Origin: Ruminococcus sp.
GTDB lineage: Bacteria > Bacillota > Clostridia > Oscillospirales > Ruminococcaceae
Assembly: GCA_021199375.1 (NCBI GenBank)
Contig: JAJQIB010000032.1
Coordinates: forward strand, 1-64,000
Length of the DNA: 64,000 nucleotides
Direction: 5' to 3'
Position numbers and translations under genes: made by a program. Of the stretch, positions 7,443 through 16,713 are shown in pieces (positions within the stretch are counted from its first letter, which is position 1; each line of letters starts with the position of its first letter). The notes under the pieces are model-generated. The model did no database searches, was not told the DNA's origin, and was given only the letters and a program-made list of their open reading frames with translations.

Positions 7443-8699
7443 ATGAAAACAATTTTTAGAAGGATACTGACGGCTTCTGTTACATTTGTGATTTTGCTTT
7501 TTATGCCACTTAATTTAAATGGTAGTTGCGAGAGTACAACCAAATATTATCTAGGAGAAGTTGTGAATGCAGGAAAAGATACAGGATTTTCTGAATCAAA
7601 TAAAATAGAAGAGGATGATCCTCATTTTGGATGGGAGCTTGGTACCTTTTACGTTAGTGGATATACAAGCGTTACGGATACCAGTTCTAAATCCCCTGTC
7701 TTTTTAAAAAATGTCGGTGATACTGTGCAACTGAATTTTTGTCTTGATCAAGATATCTCAAAGTTAAATGGAGACTCTGCTTTGTCAATCTATAGTGACA
7801 AAAATGGATATGATGAATATTTCGGGATAGAAAAAACTAATTTCGGCAAGGGGACTCTAATTATACAAAAAACAGATTATGAAAACAAGAAAAGTGAACC
7901 TACTGTCTATACTGACTATTTAAAAGCACTGGAAGAGGGTGCTGATACACAAGTAGATGTATTTGAAGAAGGCGATTATGAGGTAGCACTTAACTATGAA
8001 ATACGTAACGATCCTAGAGTTGTTTTTGGAGTATCAATTATCCCTACATATACAAATTACCGCATATCATTTAAATTTTCTGTTAGGAATGGCAATTGCA
8101 TGGTTTTTCCTTTTGATGTTGAAACAGGAGGAGAGCTCACTAATACTTCAATTACCGAAAATGGATTTTACCTTGATTTAGCTAATTCCAGATACCTCGA
8201 CATCAATATTAAAAAAGAAGTTCTCGCTGAAGGAGCAAACGGTCTTGTTGAGGATACCAAATTTAACAAACCAGCTTCTGACGGGGAACAATATACAGAC
8301 GAAGGTATATATACTATAACAGTGAAAAACAAGTACACTAATGAAAAAACAACAAAAGTTATTTATGTTGGAACAAATGATATATTAAAAGCTTATGTCT
8401 CCACGGATTACTCAATTTCCGAAATAAATGATTACTTAGAAATGGGTGCGACCATAAATAGTGATGGCAGTATTAACGTGCCATCAGCTCAAAGTGACGA
8501 ATCTGATATTTCGAGTAGTGATGATGAAAGCGTAACATTTTCAGAAGAAAGCGATGTTTATGAAGACCAAGCAAACAAGTCCTCAACATCAAGTTTAATA
8601 CCGACTATTGTAGCTATTGTAGTGGTTTTAGCTCTCATTGTCATAATATTCATAGTTTGCAAATTTAGAAAAAAAGATAAAAGGGTGGAAAGGAAATAA
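7443..8699 (+). CDS. Membrane-anchored surface protein paired with the LHH-nuclease lipoprotein
   Basis: A 418-residue protein of unknown family. An N-terminal signal peptide (residues about 1-27) precedes an extracellular, acidic, beta-rich region. Residues about 340-385 are a Ser/Asp/Glu-rich stalk, and a C-terminal membrane helix (IPTIVAIVVVLALIVIIFIV) is followed by a basic tail KFRKKDKRVERK. That topology puts almost the whole protein outside the cell. The stop codon overlaps the start codon of the nuclease lipoprotein by 1 nt (TAATG), so the two are translationally coupled. It could be a receptor, presentation partner or immunity factor for the nuclease; none of these is shown. The region looks AT-richer than its neighbours. 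Confidence 0.85.
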   Translation: MKTIFRRILTASVTFVILLFMPLNLNGSCESTTKYYLGEVVNAGKDTGFSESNKIEEDDPHFGWELGTFYVSGYTSVTDTSSKSPVFLKNVGDTVQLNFCLDQDISKLNGDSALSIYSDKNGYDEYFGIEKTNFGKGTLIIQKTDYENKKSEPTVYTDYLKALEEGADTQVDVFEEGDYEVALNYEIRNDPRVVFGVSIIPTYTNYRISFKFSVRNGNCMVFPFDVETGGELTNTSITENGFYLDLANSRYLDINIKKEVLAEGANGLVEDTKFNKPASDGEQYTDEGIYTITVKNKYTNEKTTKVIYVGTNDILKAYVSTDYSISEINDYLEMGATINSDGSINVPSAQSDESDISSSDDESVTFSEESDVYEDQANKSSTSSLIPTIVAIVVVLALIVIIFIVCKFRKKDKRVERK

Positions 8700-9919
8700 T
8701 GAAAAAAATAATTCTTATATTATTAAGTGTTGTACTTGTTTTAAGTAGCTGTTCTCAGGCAAGCAAAGAAGCAGTTGACAGCGAAAATTCGGGTGACACA
8801 GTCGAAACAACTAATAATCTTACAACCCAAACTGAGATTTCTACAGAAGAAGAGGAGATCTCGTTTACTGGATTAGATGATGACGATCTTGCCAAGTATA
8901 TAGAAGAAACTGTATATAATAGTGCTATTGAAGCGCTTGACAGTGATGAATACTTTGTTGAAAGTGTATCAACAGTCTATATATCTCAGGAATATATTGA
9001 TGAGAAAGAATACAACTCGAAAGAAAATATATTTTTTGGCTACACGTTATCACAACTAGATGAAATATTTAATGGCGAAAAATATGTATTTACTCTCGAT
9101 GAAAACAATCAGACAACTGTAAAAGAATTTGAAGCCTATGATGATACCTATGATAAAGTGATTAAAAATGTAGCGATAGGTACAGGCGTCATTTTGATTT
9201 GCGTCACGGTTTCTGCGGTTACATCTACTGCCGCTCCCGCTGTAAGCATGATTTTTGCTGTTGGTGCAAAAAGTGGTACCATAGCAGGGTTATCTTCCGG
9301 TGCCATAGGAGGACTAGTCGCTGGTGTGACTACAGGTATAGAAACTAGAGATTTTGATGAGGCTATAAAAGCTGCAGCACTTGAAGGCAGTGAAAGCTTT
9401 AAATGGGGAGCAATAATAGGCTCGGCTACAGGTGCAGCTTCAGAAACGATAGCTTTAAAAAATGCAACGTTAAACGGATTAACCATGAATGAAGCGGCAT
9501 CGATTCAAAAAGAAACCAAATGGTCGCTTGAGGCAATCACGAGCTTACATTCATGGGATGAATATGAAATATACAGATCTGCGAATGTATCTCAAATTAG
9601 TCTTGAAAGTGGAGAATCTATTCTACTAAGTAGCGACATTGATTGGGATTTAATAGACGAGAATGGTCTGACAAATCTTCAAAGAGCTGCTAAGGGAAAT
9701 GCACCATTAGATTCATCGGGTAATTCTATAGAGTTACATCATGTAGGGCAAAAAACAGACTCTCCACTTGTTACTCTTACAAAAGAACAGCATCGCTCAT
9801 CAGGAAATAACACGATTCTCCATTATGCTGAAGAAGGAAAGGATATAACCAGTAATGAATGGAATAAGCAAAGAAATGATATTTGGAAATCGATAGCAGA
9901 TTATCTTTCAGCTAATTAA
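8699..9919 (+). CDS. Lipoprotein with C-terminal LHH-type HNH/EndoVII nuclease domain (putative polymorphic toxin)
   Basis: A 406-residue protein. Residues 1-18 form a lipoprotein signal with lipobox LSSC. Residues 19-155 are acidic and extracellular. Residues about 157-215 are a Gly/Ala/Ser-rich hydrophobic stretch (VILICVTVSAVTSTAAPAVS, then GAIGGLVAGV) like the membrane-entry segments of polymorphic toxins. Residues 320-406 match the LHH nuclease family of the HNH/EndoVII superfamily: LTNLQRAAKGNAP, LHH at 346-348, and a further His in TKEQHR at 365. Such domains cut DNA as toxin tips. No immunity-like gene follows; a hairpin and a convergent adhesin gene come next. The toxin role is inferred from domain architecture. 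Confidence 0.82.
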   Translation: MKKIILILLSVVLVLSSCSQASKEAVDSENSGDTVETTNNLTTQTEISTEEEEISFTGLDDDDLAKYIEETVYNSAIEALDSDEYFVESVSTVYISQEYIDEKEYNSKENIFFGYTLSQLDEIFNGEKYVFTLDENNQTTVKEFEAYDDTYDKVIKNVAIGTGVILICVTVSAVTSTAAPAVSMIFAVGAKSGTIAGLSSGAIGGLVAGVTTGIETRDFDEAIKAAALEGSESFKWGAIIGSATGAASETIALKNATLNGLTMNEAASIQKETKWSLEAITSLHSWDEYEIYRSANVSQISLESGESILLSSDIDWDLIDENGLTNLQRAAKGNAPLDSSGNSIELHHVGQKTDSPLVTLTKEQHRSSGNNTILHYAEEGKDITSNEWNKQRNDIWKSIADYLSAN

Positions 9920-9923
9920 AACC

Positions 9924-9977
9924 GCTCTATAAACCAAAACCTGCAATCCCGTCAATGTGAATTGGTGGGATTGCAGG
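9924..9977. repeat. 54-nt direct repeat containing a hairpin, copy 2 (also bidirectional terminator)
   Basis: Second copy of the repeat at 7179-7232, with one mismatch. It lies between the convergent LHH-nuclease and adhesin genes. The stem (CCTGCAATCCC with GGGATTGCAGG) is followed on the minus strand by TTTTGGTTT, so it can terminate the adhesin transcript as well as the nuclease transcript. Confidence 0.8.
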
Positions 9978-10011
9978 GTGTTTAGTCATTCTTTTTTAGC
10001 AGTGCTTTATT

Positions 10012-13000
10012 TTACTTTGAATGGTCATCATTCTTCTTCTTTGTCACAACTGCCATTGCTGCACTAATAAGTCCGGCAGCCAAAAGAGCTCCGTTTTTAG
10101 CACCTGTGCTAGGCGAATCGTCCTTAGCTGTAGTCGTTGTGGTGGTTATAGTGGTTGATGAAGATTCTGATGTGGTTGAAGAGCTATCTTCAGATGACGT
10201 CACTTCTTTGCTGGAATTTTCAGATGATCCGGTTTCCTCGCTAGAAGTGTCCGTTTCTGATGAGCTTTCTTCTTCTGACGAGCTTTCGCCTTCAGAAGAG
10301 CTTTCTTCATCCTCCGGAACTGCCTCGTCTATCATTTCAACATATGTAACCGAACCATCACTACTTACTGTGAATGTGATTGAATCGGCTATTAAATATC
10401 CATCAGGAGCGCTATCCTCTATAAGAGTGTAGCTTGCGCCTGCTGTAAGACCTGTAATTACATGAGCCTCACTTTCGGATATCCACTCATCAACAACGTT
10501 TTCTTCGCTGTCAACTAATCTTAAGCTTGCGCCCTCAAGCTCGTCACCACCTGTAACAGCTACCTTCGAAATTTCAACCTCAGGAATACGTGTGTTCGTG
10601 ATGTCAAACGAATTTGTATCGGAGTAGGTCGCTGTATACTTTTCGGGAACACTTTCTTCTACTGTGTAAACTATGTCTGTTCTCGAAACAACACCATTTG
10701 TGTCCTTTGTATATGTATACCTTGCAAGGTCTTTGTAACTGTAGCTCCATACTGTCGAGTCAGTGTCTGTCCATAACGGTTCAGCATTAACTACATTACC
10801 ATCTGCATACAGTATAAGTTCTACACTGTCGGGTCTGTATTCACTGCTGTCGCCTACCCAGGTTTTTGTTCCGCTTACTTCTACATATTCCTCAGTGTAC
10901 GTGTTCTCAATGTCGAATCCATAAACTACCGAGCTGTATCCCAAAGGCACATCCTCTTCTACAACAGAATAGGTGATGATGTTACCATACTCATCACGAG
11001 TCGGAATGTCGTTTATAACATAGCTCCATATATCGGAATCGGTATTGCTCCACTCAACTGTATAAGTAAAGTCGGCAGGCTTATCATTTGCATAGAGCAC
11101 AATCTCAATGCTGTCAGGACGTGTATTGTCCTTGCAATCTGAATCATTTATCCATGTCTTTGTGCCTTCAATGTAGGTTAGAGGCACTTCATAATTGTTT
11201 GTGATACTAAGCTTATTAGCAGAATATTCAGGAGTGTAACCCTCTGCTACGTTTTCTTCAACAATAGTATAAACTATCTCTTCGCCAGTAGAAGACGAAT
11301 ACTTAGGCAAATCGCTAATTGTATAGGTCCAATTGTCAGGGTCAGTTGTCTTATCCCAAATCACATCATAGCTATAGGCGTAGGGGACACCATCAGCATA
11401 AAGAGTAATCTCAATGTCATCGGGGCGGACGTTATCATTGTCGTTTGACCATGACTTTGTGCCAGCGATTGAAGTCTTTTCAAACATGTTTGTTACAGCA
11501 AACTGTCTTTCAATTACTACGCTACCTGAATATATATCAGTCAAATCTGTTGAGGATGCGTATCCATTTACTGTTAGCTCCTCAATGGTGTAAGTGAATG
11601 TGCTACCATACGTATCATACATAGGAAGACCTTCAACTAGCTTTGTCCAGCCTTCTGCCTCAGTGAGTGTGTAGGTTGCAGCTTCTTCCTTTACTACGTT
11701 TGACGACTCTCTATAAAGTGTTACATTTACATCATTTTGATACTCGTCCTCAAATCCAGTGTCATTTGCCCATGTCTTAGTGATGTTAACATTCATCGTA
11801 TCAAATGTATTTGTAATAGTATACGCAATATTCGTGATGTCACCATTAATATCTGCGGTTTCAACCTTTGTAGAATTTGTAGTGTAGCCCGCCACATTGG
11901 TTTCACTGATTGAATAGGTGTAATCATTTCCAGCATCATCATACGCACGCAGATTTCCAACTGTTAGTGTCCAGTTGTCAGCTGCTGTAATGTTGTATGT
12001 ATCAACTGCTTCCCTATTTACGGCTAATGATTCTCTGTAGAGAGTAACCTCTATTGAGTCGGGACGGTATTCGCCGGAGTAGTTGGTGTCACCGCTCCAT
12101 TCCTTAGTAAAGCTAATGCTTACAGATTTATAGTTCTCGTAGGTGATTGTCACGCTTGAAGAAAGTGGATCAAACATATCAATGCCGGCAGTCGAAATCG
12201 TCTCTCCATCGAACGTTATTGTTGAGGGAAGAGTTATTCCGCTGTTACCCTCAAGAACAAAATAATAATCCTCACCGGCTATGTAACCATCCGGAGCCTC
12301 AATCTCTACAAGCTTATATAGTCTATCAAGAGCTAGGTCTTCTATCTTAATGGTTCCATTTGTAGTAATTTCTATTGAATCACTTACCAGATAATCAGAA
12401 TCGCTGGCTGTATATGTCTTGCCGTTATTATCATAAACGGTGTATAGAGCAAACTTTGCGCCATCAAGAGCAGTTTGTGTGCCACCATTATTCCAATATT
12501 TGAATAATGTAATGTCGGCATTTGTCTGATATGACCAAACATATCTATAGCTGTTATTGTCTTGCGCCGTTGCTGATGAATAGCTGGATTCATAAACACC
12601 ATCCGAAATAACGGCAGTGTTTGTCATGTTTTCATACCAGTAGTATTCGCCATCGTAATATGCTCTCGAAATATCTACACTATAATAGATTATAATATAG
12701 GTTTGATCTGGTACAGTGAAGCTAATTACATTCGTTGAAGCATCATAGGATGTTGTAATACTAACATTATTGCCTGTAGATGCATTCACAGCTTTAACCG
12801 AGCTTTCATCAAGCGTAAAGCCTGATGGCAGCGTATCAGTTATTGTAATCGTGTCACCGCTTGTGTTGTAAATCTGAGCAAGCGGATTAACCTCAATTTC
12901 AAAGTCTGCCGTTGCACTTATCTTTGAAGTGTTTGAAATTGACCAATCGACACTTAGATCGGTTGAGTCCTTTGTTATTGGATTAGTAACGGTGGTTGTT

Positions 13001-16000
13001 ATGGTCTTTGTGGCAGATGAAGAATCTGTCAGTCCATTCTTTTCTGCAATTGCAGTATTACTAAATGTATACCTGCCTCCATTGTTCACCATTGTGGTGT
13101 AATAATCGTCATTTATCTGACTCTGAAAATAGAGGTACAAATAATTATACGAAATCTTAGAAGTGATAGTAACAGTAAATGTTATAGTACGAGTTGCACT
13201 GTCGTAATCCGTTACAACGGTAGCATAGTCGCTCAAACTCTTATATCCATTGCTTGCAAAGCTAGAGCTGCTTAAACTACTGGTGTATCCAATTACGCTT
13301 CCTGTAGTATAAGTCATATTCTCAGGCAGGGTGTCTGTGATAGTGATTACATCTCCTACAGCAAGCTTACTTGCAGAGCTGTATCTTAAGCCCCAGCCTA
13401 TATGATTGTCATCTGTATACTCGTATGTAGTATCGCCAAGTGTTACAGAATCATAGTTATACTTATTCAGTGAAAAATAGTTTGGATTACTCTCGTTTAG
13501 CATTACATAGTCATAGTCGGTGTATGTTTCAGAACCAATTGTATAGTCTAGAGTAACCTTGTTCCTATAAGTAACCGATGAAGATGATGCATTCGAGCTA
13601 AGATCCATCTGTAGAGCGTTATAGCTTATGACAAAATCGCAGCCTGTGGAAAAATAATCCACTAATATCATTTTGCCAAGGGAATATCCGGAAGGTAATG
13701 TAAGTGTCCAAGTATACCTTGAAACCTCTAGGCTTCCATATAAATAGGCTGATAAACTATATGAATTTGCAATAGAGTAGCTATAGCTGCTTCCGGATGG
13801 ATAAACCTGTGTTACCGAGAAATTTCTCAAAAACTCACGCAAGGTGTCATACTTCGAATCAGAGTATTCGCTGCTTTTATTCATAATACCCTGCAAATTG
13901 CTGCTTGTCACCGTGAAGGTTTCATCTGAATCAACAAACATCGCTGTTTTTGTATCCTCTAGGCTATCGGAAATAACAATCGAAGAAGTATTGGACGAAT
14001 AATAGCTATACTTGCTTTGACTGTCTATACCTGACAAATCAAGGGTGGCTGAATAAGGAATCTCAAGGTCATAGTCAGCCGTTACTTCTACATCAAGATC
14101 GTCATAATCAGCAGTATCATCATAATTTGTAATCTTTGCACGATAGGTCAAAACATAGGTTACACCCGTTTCACCATAAAGCTCAATATCAAATGATGTA
14201 TAGGTAGGCACATACGATTCAGTTGAATAGTATAGAACATACGAACCTACAGGATATGCATCTGACGAGTAGGGAGACGGATAAGTAATATAATCAGCTA
14301 CGTTTGTTATTCCTTTAGTAGTTCCATTGCTCGTAAGAGCTGCTGAATTTGCAACATAAGTTAGCCCATCTGGCAGGTCTACCGATAAATCAATGTTTGA
14401 AACAGGAACATTTGTCGGAGTAGTTACTGTTACAGTGTATTCCTTATAGTAATAATCATTAGTGGTATCATACGAAACGCCAGAAACCTCGCTTTGTGTA
14501 ACTGTAACATCCTCATAATTAAATGAAACTGAGTTAGAGCCGCTGCTCTGATTATATGGGTCAAAAGAGGATGACTTATCAATGCTAAACGGCTCGGTAT
14601 CGTATTCTACAATAGCAGTATCAGTATAGTCATTGCCATTTATTTCAATACCTATTATGTTTTGAACATAATCAATACTTATTCCCCAAACTCCATAGCT
14701 GTATAGTGGATAGGAAACAAAATAGGTCAACGAATAGGTTCCGTCAGTGTTTTTAGTGAAAAAGCAAGTGCCATAATCATCTAAATCATAGTCATAAAGA
14801 CTAACAGAGCTGCCATAATACAAGAATACAGTAGCATAATCCACAACAGATGTTGTGCTGTCATAAGGAGCCCAGCCTGAAATATCAGTAAGAGTTCCAG
14901 AAGTGGTATGATATTGAGTTGATTCTGTAAAGTAGCTAGCGTAAAGCAGTGCTTCAACCTCCTCATCGGTAAGGGAAAGCCCAAGCGTTCCAAAATCTAC
15001 TGTTATTGTCCAGCTAAAAGAATCATATGTATTACTCGTGGCTGCAGCTGTTCCTTCATAGCTGCCCGTCTTAGAAATCGAAGGAGCCTCTGGCTCTATC
15101 GTAACATCGTCAGAATCTGTGCCGGGATCTCCCTGCGGGTCAGTATATGTTATATCAACATTGTTAGTAACCGATGTGAGATCTGTAACCACAGCATCAT
15201 CTACCTTTGCTCTAAAGGTAACGGTGTATGTGCCGGTTTCAAACCTTGTACCATCCTCTAATTCAATGGTTATGGTATTGTTGTCTGTGTTGATGGATTT
15301 ACAGTTAAAGTCTGTTGCAACGGAATCCGCTATAAGAGTAAGACCGTTAGGCATAGCATCTGTAAGCGTTATATCTGTACATTTACCCGAAACCGTAACC
15401 TTAATCTTGTAATCCTGATAGTAGTAGCCTTCTGTACTGTCATAGCTAATATCTCCAACAGACGACTTATCAACCGTCGCTGTGCCCGTATCTGTGGGAG
15501 GTGTAGTAGTAGCGGTGGAAGTAGAAGTCTTTACCTCGCCATTTGAATCGGTGTAATTAATTGTAGCGGTGTTTTCGATTTTTTCGCCACTATCAAGTGC
15601 ATCATCGGTAAGCTTCGCTGTGTATGTGACAGTATAGCTAGCCGTACCATTTTTTGTCGTGCCATCGGGGACTGTAACGGTGATAACACCATTGTCATAG
15701 CTTGCGGCAGCGTCTGTATCAGCCGAAAGCGAGCCGTCAACATATGTAAGACCTGTAGGCAGCGGATCACTCACGCTAATACCCGTAGCCTTTCCGCTTA
15801 CAGATACTACAAGCTCGTAATCCTGAGTATAGGTTCCATCAGTCTGCTTCGTAACACTTCCGGAGGTCGATTTCTTGATTGTTGCCGTACCCGTGTCGCT
15901 CTTCGAATCAAATGTAACCTTGTAGGTCTTGTTTGCGATACCAAGAACCTGTTCTGAGTTATCATCAAGTGTATCGTTCGCATCAAGGCTTACAACACCC

Positions 16001-16479
16001 TCGATATATGCTCCGCCGCCAATGTTAGACTTATTTGCGGTTGCTGTCTCATCAAGAGTTATTGTAAATACATTATTTTCTAATTTGTATTCACCTATAG
16101 TTGTTCCATCATAGGAATCAACTACATCACCTGAGTCAGTGAGCGCAATTCCACTCGGTTCAAGATCTACTGAGTAGACAAGAACCTTATTTCCTTGACC
16201 GTCAACAACGTTGTTTACAATTGACCAATCAAATGAAATTGTTACTTTGTCCCCATCAGAAACTGTGACCTGAGACGAATCTCCGTCCTCACTAAGTAAA
16301 ACATCGTTTACATAAACGGCTAAATTAGCAAGGTCAAGTACCCCCCCCTGATCTGTTTCAGCTAGGGCAGACATTTGATTAAACATTCCTGTGTTTGTAA
16401 AAATCAACGATACAAACATAGCAATGCAGGTAAGCATCCAAATTATTCGCATTGAAATCGGATGTCTTACTTCTTTCAT
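10012..16479 (-). CDS. Giant cell-wall adhesin with DUF11-like, SpaA-like and Cna-B repeats
   Basis: A 2155-residue surface protein. Residues 1-40 are a signal peptide (hydrophobic WMLTCIAMFVSLIF). Several beta-sandwich repeats of the DUF11/isopeptide type follow, such as SDPLPTGLTYVDGSL, TDAMPNGLTL and TDTLPSGFTL. Around residues 1400-1500 there is a SpaA-like domain (ALDGAKFALY ... EIEAPDGYIAGEDY). Then come five Cna-B stalk repeats (KEWSGD, KTWAND, KSWSND, KTWIND, KTWVGD), a last SpaA-like domain (LEGASLRLVD ... EDSAPDGYLI), a Ser/Thr/Glu linker, and a sorting signal: SPSTG variant of LPxTG, hydrophobic helix, KKK tail. Isopeptide cross-links are expected. A G8 tract lies just after the signal peptide. 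No sortase is in the window. The start follows AAGGAG. Confidence 0.95.
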   Translation of the reverse strand: MKEVRHPISMRIIWMLTCIAMFVSLIFTNTGMFNQMSALAETDQGGVLDLANLAVYVNDVLLSEDGDSSQVTVSDGDKVTISFDWSIVNNVVDGQGNKVLVYSVDLEPSGIALTDSGDVVDSYDGTTIGEYKLENNVFTITLDETATANKSNIGGGAYIEGVVSLDANDTLDDNSEQVLGIANKTYKVTFDSKSDTGTATIKKSTSGSVTKQTDGTYTQDYELVVSVSGKATGISVSDPLPTGLTYVDGSLSADTDAAASYDNGVITVTVPDGTTKNGTASYTVTYTAKLTDDALDSGEKIENTATINYTDSNGEVKTSTSTATTTPPTDTGTATVDKSSVGDISYDSTEGYYYQDYKIKVTVSGKCTDITLTDAMPNGLTLIADSVATDFNCKSINTDNNTITIELEDGTRFETGTYTVTFRAKVDDAVVTDLTSVTNNVDITYTDPQGDPGTDSDDVTIEPEAPSISKTGSYEGTAAATSNTYDSFSWTITVDFGTLGLSLTDEEVEALLYASYFTESTQYHTTSGTLTDISGWAPYDSTTSVVDYATVFLYYGSSVSLYDYDLDDYGTCFFTKNTDGTYSLTYFVSYPLYSYGVWGISIDYVQNIIGIEINGNDYTDTAIVEYDTEPFSIDKSSSFDPYNQSSGSNSVSFNYEDVTVTQSEVSGVSYDTTNDYYYKEYTVTVTTPTNVPVSNIDLSVDLPDGLTYVANSAALTSNGTTKGITNVADYITYPSPYSSDAYPVGSYVLYYSTESYVPTYTSFDIELYGETGVTYVLTYRAKITNYDDTADYDDLDVEVTADYDLEIPYSATLDLSGIDSQSKYSYYSSNTSSIVISDSLEDTKTAMFVDSDETFTVTSSNLQGIMNKSSEYSDSKYDTLREFLRNFSVTQVYPSGSSYSYSIANSYSLSAYLYGSLEVSRYTWTLTLPSGYSLGKMILVDYFSTGCDFVISYNALQMDLSSNASSSSVTYRNKVTLDYTIGSETYTDYDYVMLNESNPNYFSLNKYNYDSVTLGDTTYEYTDDNHIGWGLRYSSASKLAVGDVITITDTLPENMTYTTGSVIGYTSSLSSSSFASNGYKSLSDYATVVTDYDSATRTITFTVTITSKISYNYLYLYFQSQINDDYYTTMVNNGGRYTFSNTAIAEKNGLTDSSSATKTITTTVTNPITKDSTDLSVDWSISNTSKISATADFEIEVNPLAQIYNTSGDTITITDTLPSGFTLDESSVKAVNASTGNNVSITTSYDASTNVISFTVPDQTYIIIYYSVDISRAYYDGEYYWYENMTNTAVISDGVYESSYSSATAQDNNSYRYVWSYQTNADITLFKYWNNGGTQTALDGAKFALYTVYDNNGKTYTASDSDYLVSDSIEITTNGTIKIEDLALDRLYKLVEIEAPDGYIAGEDYYFVLEGNSGITLPSTITFDGETISTAGIDMFDPLSSSVTITYENYKSVSISFTKEWSGDTNYSGEYRPDSIEVTLYRESLAVNREAVDTYNITAADNWTLTVGNLRAYDDAGNDYTYSISETNVAGYTTNSTKVETADINGDITNIAYTITNTFDTMNVNITKTWANDTGFEDEYQNDVNVTLYRESSNVVKEEAATYTLTEAEGWTKLVEGLPMYDTYGSTFTYTIEELTVNGYASSTDLTDIYSGSVVIERQFAVTNMFEKTSIAGTKSWSNDNDNVRPDDIEITLYADGVPYAYSYDVIWDKTTDPDNWTYTISDLPKYSSSTGEEIVYTIVEENVAEGYTPEYSANKLSITNNYEVPLTYIEGTKTWINDSDCKDNTRPDSIEIVLYANDKPADFTYTVEWSNTDSDIWSYVINDIPTRDEYGNIITYSVVEEDVPLGYSSVVYGFDIENTYTEEYVEVSGTKTWVGDSSEYRPDSVELILYADGNVVNAEPLWTDTDSTVWSYSYKDLARYTYTKDTNGVVSRTDIVYTVEESVPEKYTATYSDTNSFDITNTRIPEVEISKVAVTGGDELEGASLRLVDSEENVVDEWISESEAHVITGLTAGASYTLIEDSAPDGYLIADSITFTVSSDGSVTYVEMIDEAVPEDEESSSEGESSSEEESSSETDTSSEETGSSENSSKEVTSSEDSSSTTSESSSTTITTTTTTAKDDSPSTGAKNGALLAAGLISAAMAVVTKKKNDDHSK
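16341..16348 (-). repeat. G8 homopolymer tract in the 5' part of the adhesin gene
   Basis: Eight consecutive C on the plus strand encode GGGGGGGG in the adhesin coding strand, within codons for QGGV around residue 45, just after the signal peptide. Gain or loss of one base would truncate the protein, a typical slipped-strand phase-variation arrangement. In this assembly the gene is in frame (ON). Confidence 0.85.
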
Positions 16480-16590
16480 AGAATACCATCTCCTTATATT
16501 TTTTCAAAGATAAAATAGCGATGAAATACCATCAGTTGCCAAAATGTTAAGCACCCGAAACTATTTCATCTTAGATTCATCTCCTTTATA
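16480..16590 (-). promoter_or_regulatory. 5' leader of the adhesin gene with a 9-bp stem; unassigned
   Basis: Between the promoter and the ribosome binding site, GATGAAATA (plus 16520-16528) pairs perfectly with TATTTCATC (16562-16570), closing a 33-nt loop. Within the loop short nested pairs AGTT/AACT and TGC/GCA can form. It does not match any riboswitch consensus I can recall, including c-di-GMP-I and -II. It may be a small RNA switch or only an mRNA-stabilising hairpin. Confidence 0.4.
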
Positions 16591-16619
16591 ATTATATCAT
16601 CTAACCTTCACTTTGTCAA
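16591..16619 (-). promoter_or_regulatory. Promoter of the adhesin gene
   Basis: On the minus strand TTGACA and TATAAT are separated by 17 nt, about 110 nt before the adhesin start codon. Confidence 0.85.
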
Positions 16620-16639
16620 CAAAAAATATATATAAAATC

Positions 16640-16682
16640 AAAAAACATCCTGATATCTCATAAAATCTGAAATATCAGGATG
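16640..16682 (-). terminator. Terminator after the acidic lipoprotein gene
   Basis: On the minus strand CATCCTGATATTTCA pairs with TGAGATATCAGGATG around a short AT loop (one mismatch) and is followed by TTTTTTG. Confidence 0.85.
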
Positions 16683-16713
16683 CACAATTATTAAGCTTTA
16701 AATTACAAAAATT

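Noticed and set aside
10106-10432. 108-aa Ser/Glu-rich ORF opposite the adhesin
   Set aside because: Antisense shadow of the Ser/Thr-rich stalk; low complexity mirrors the coding strand.
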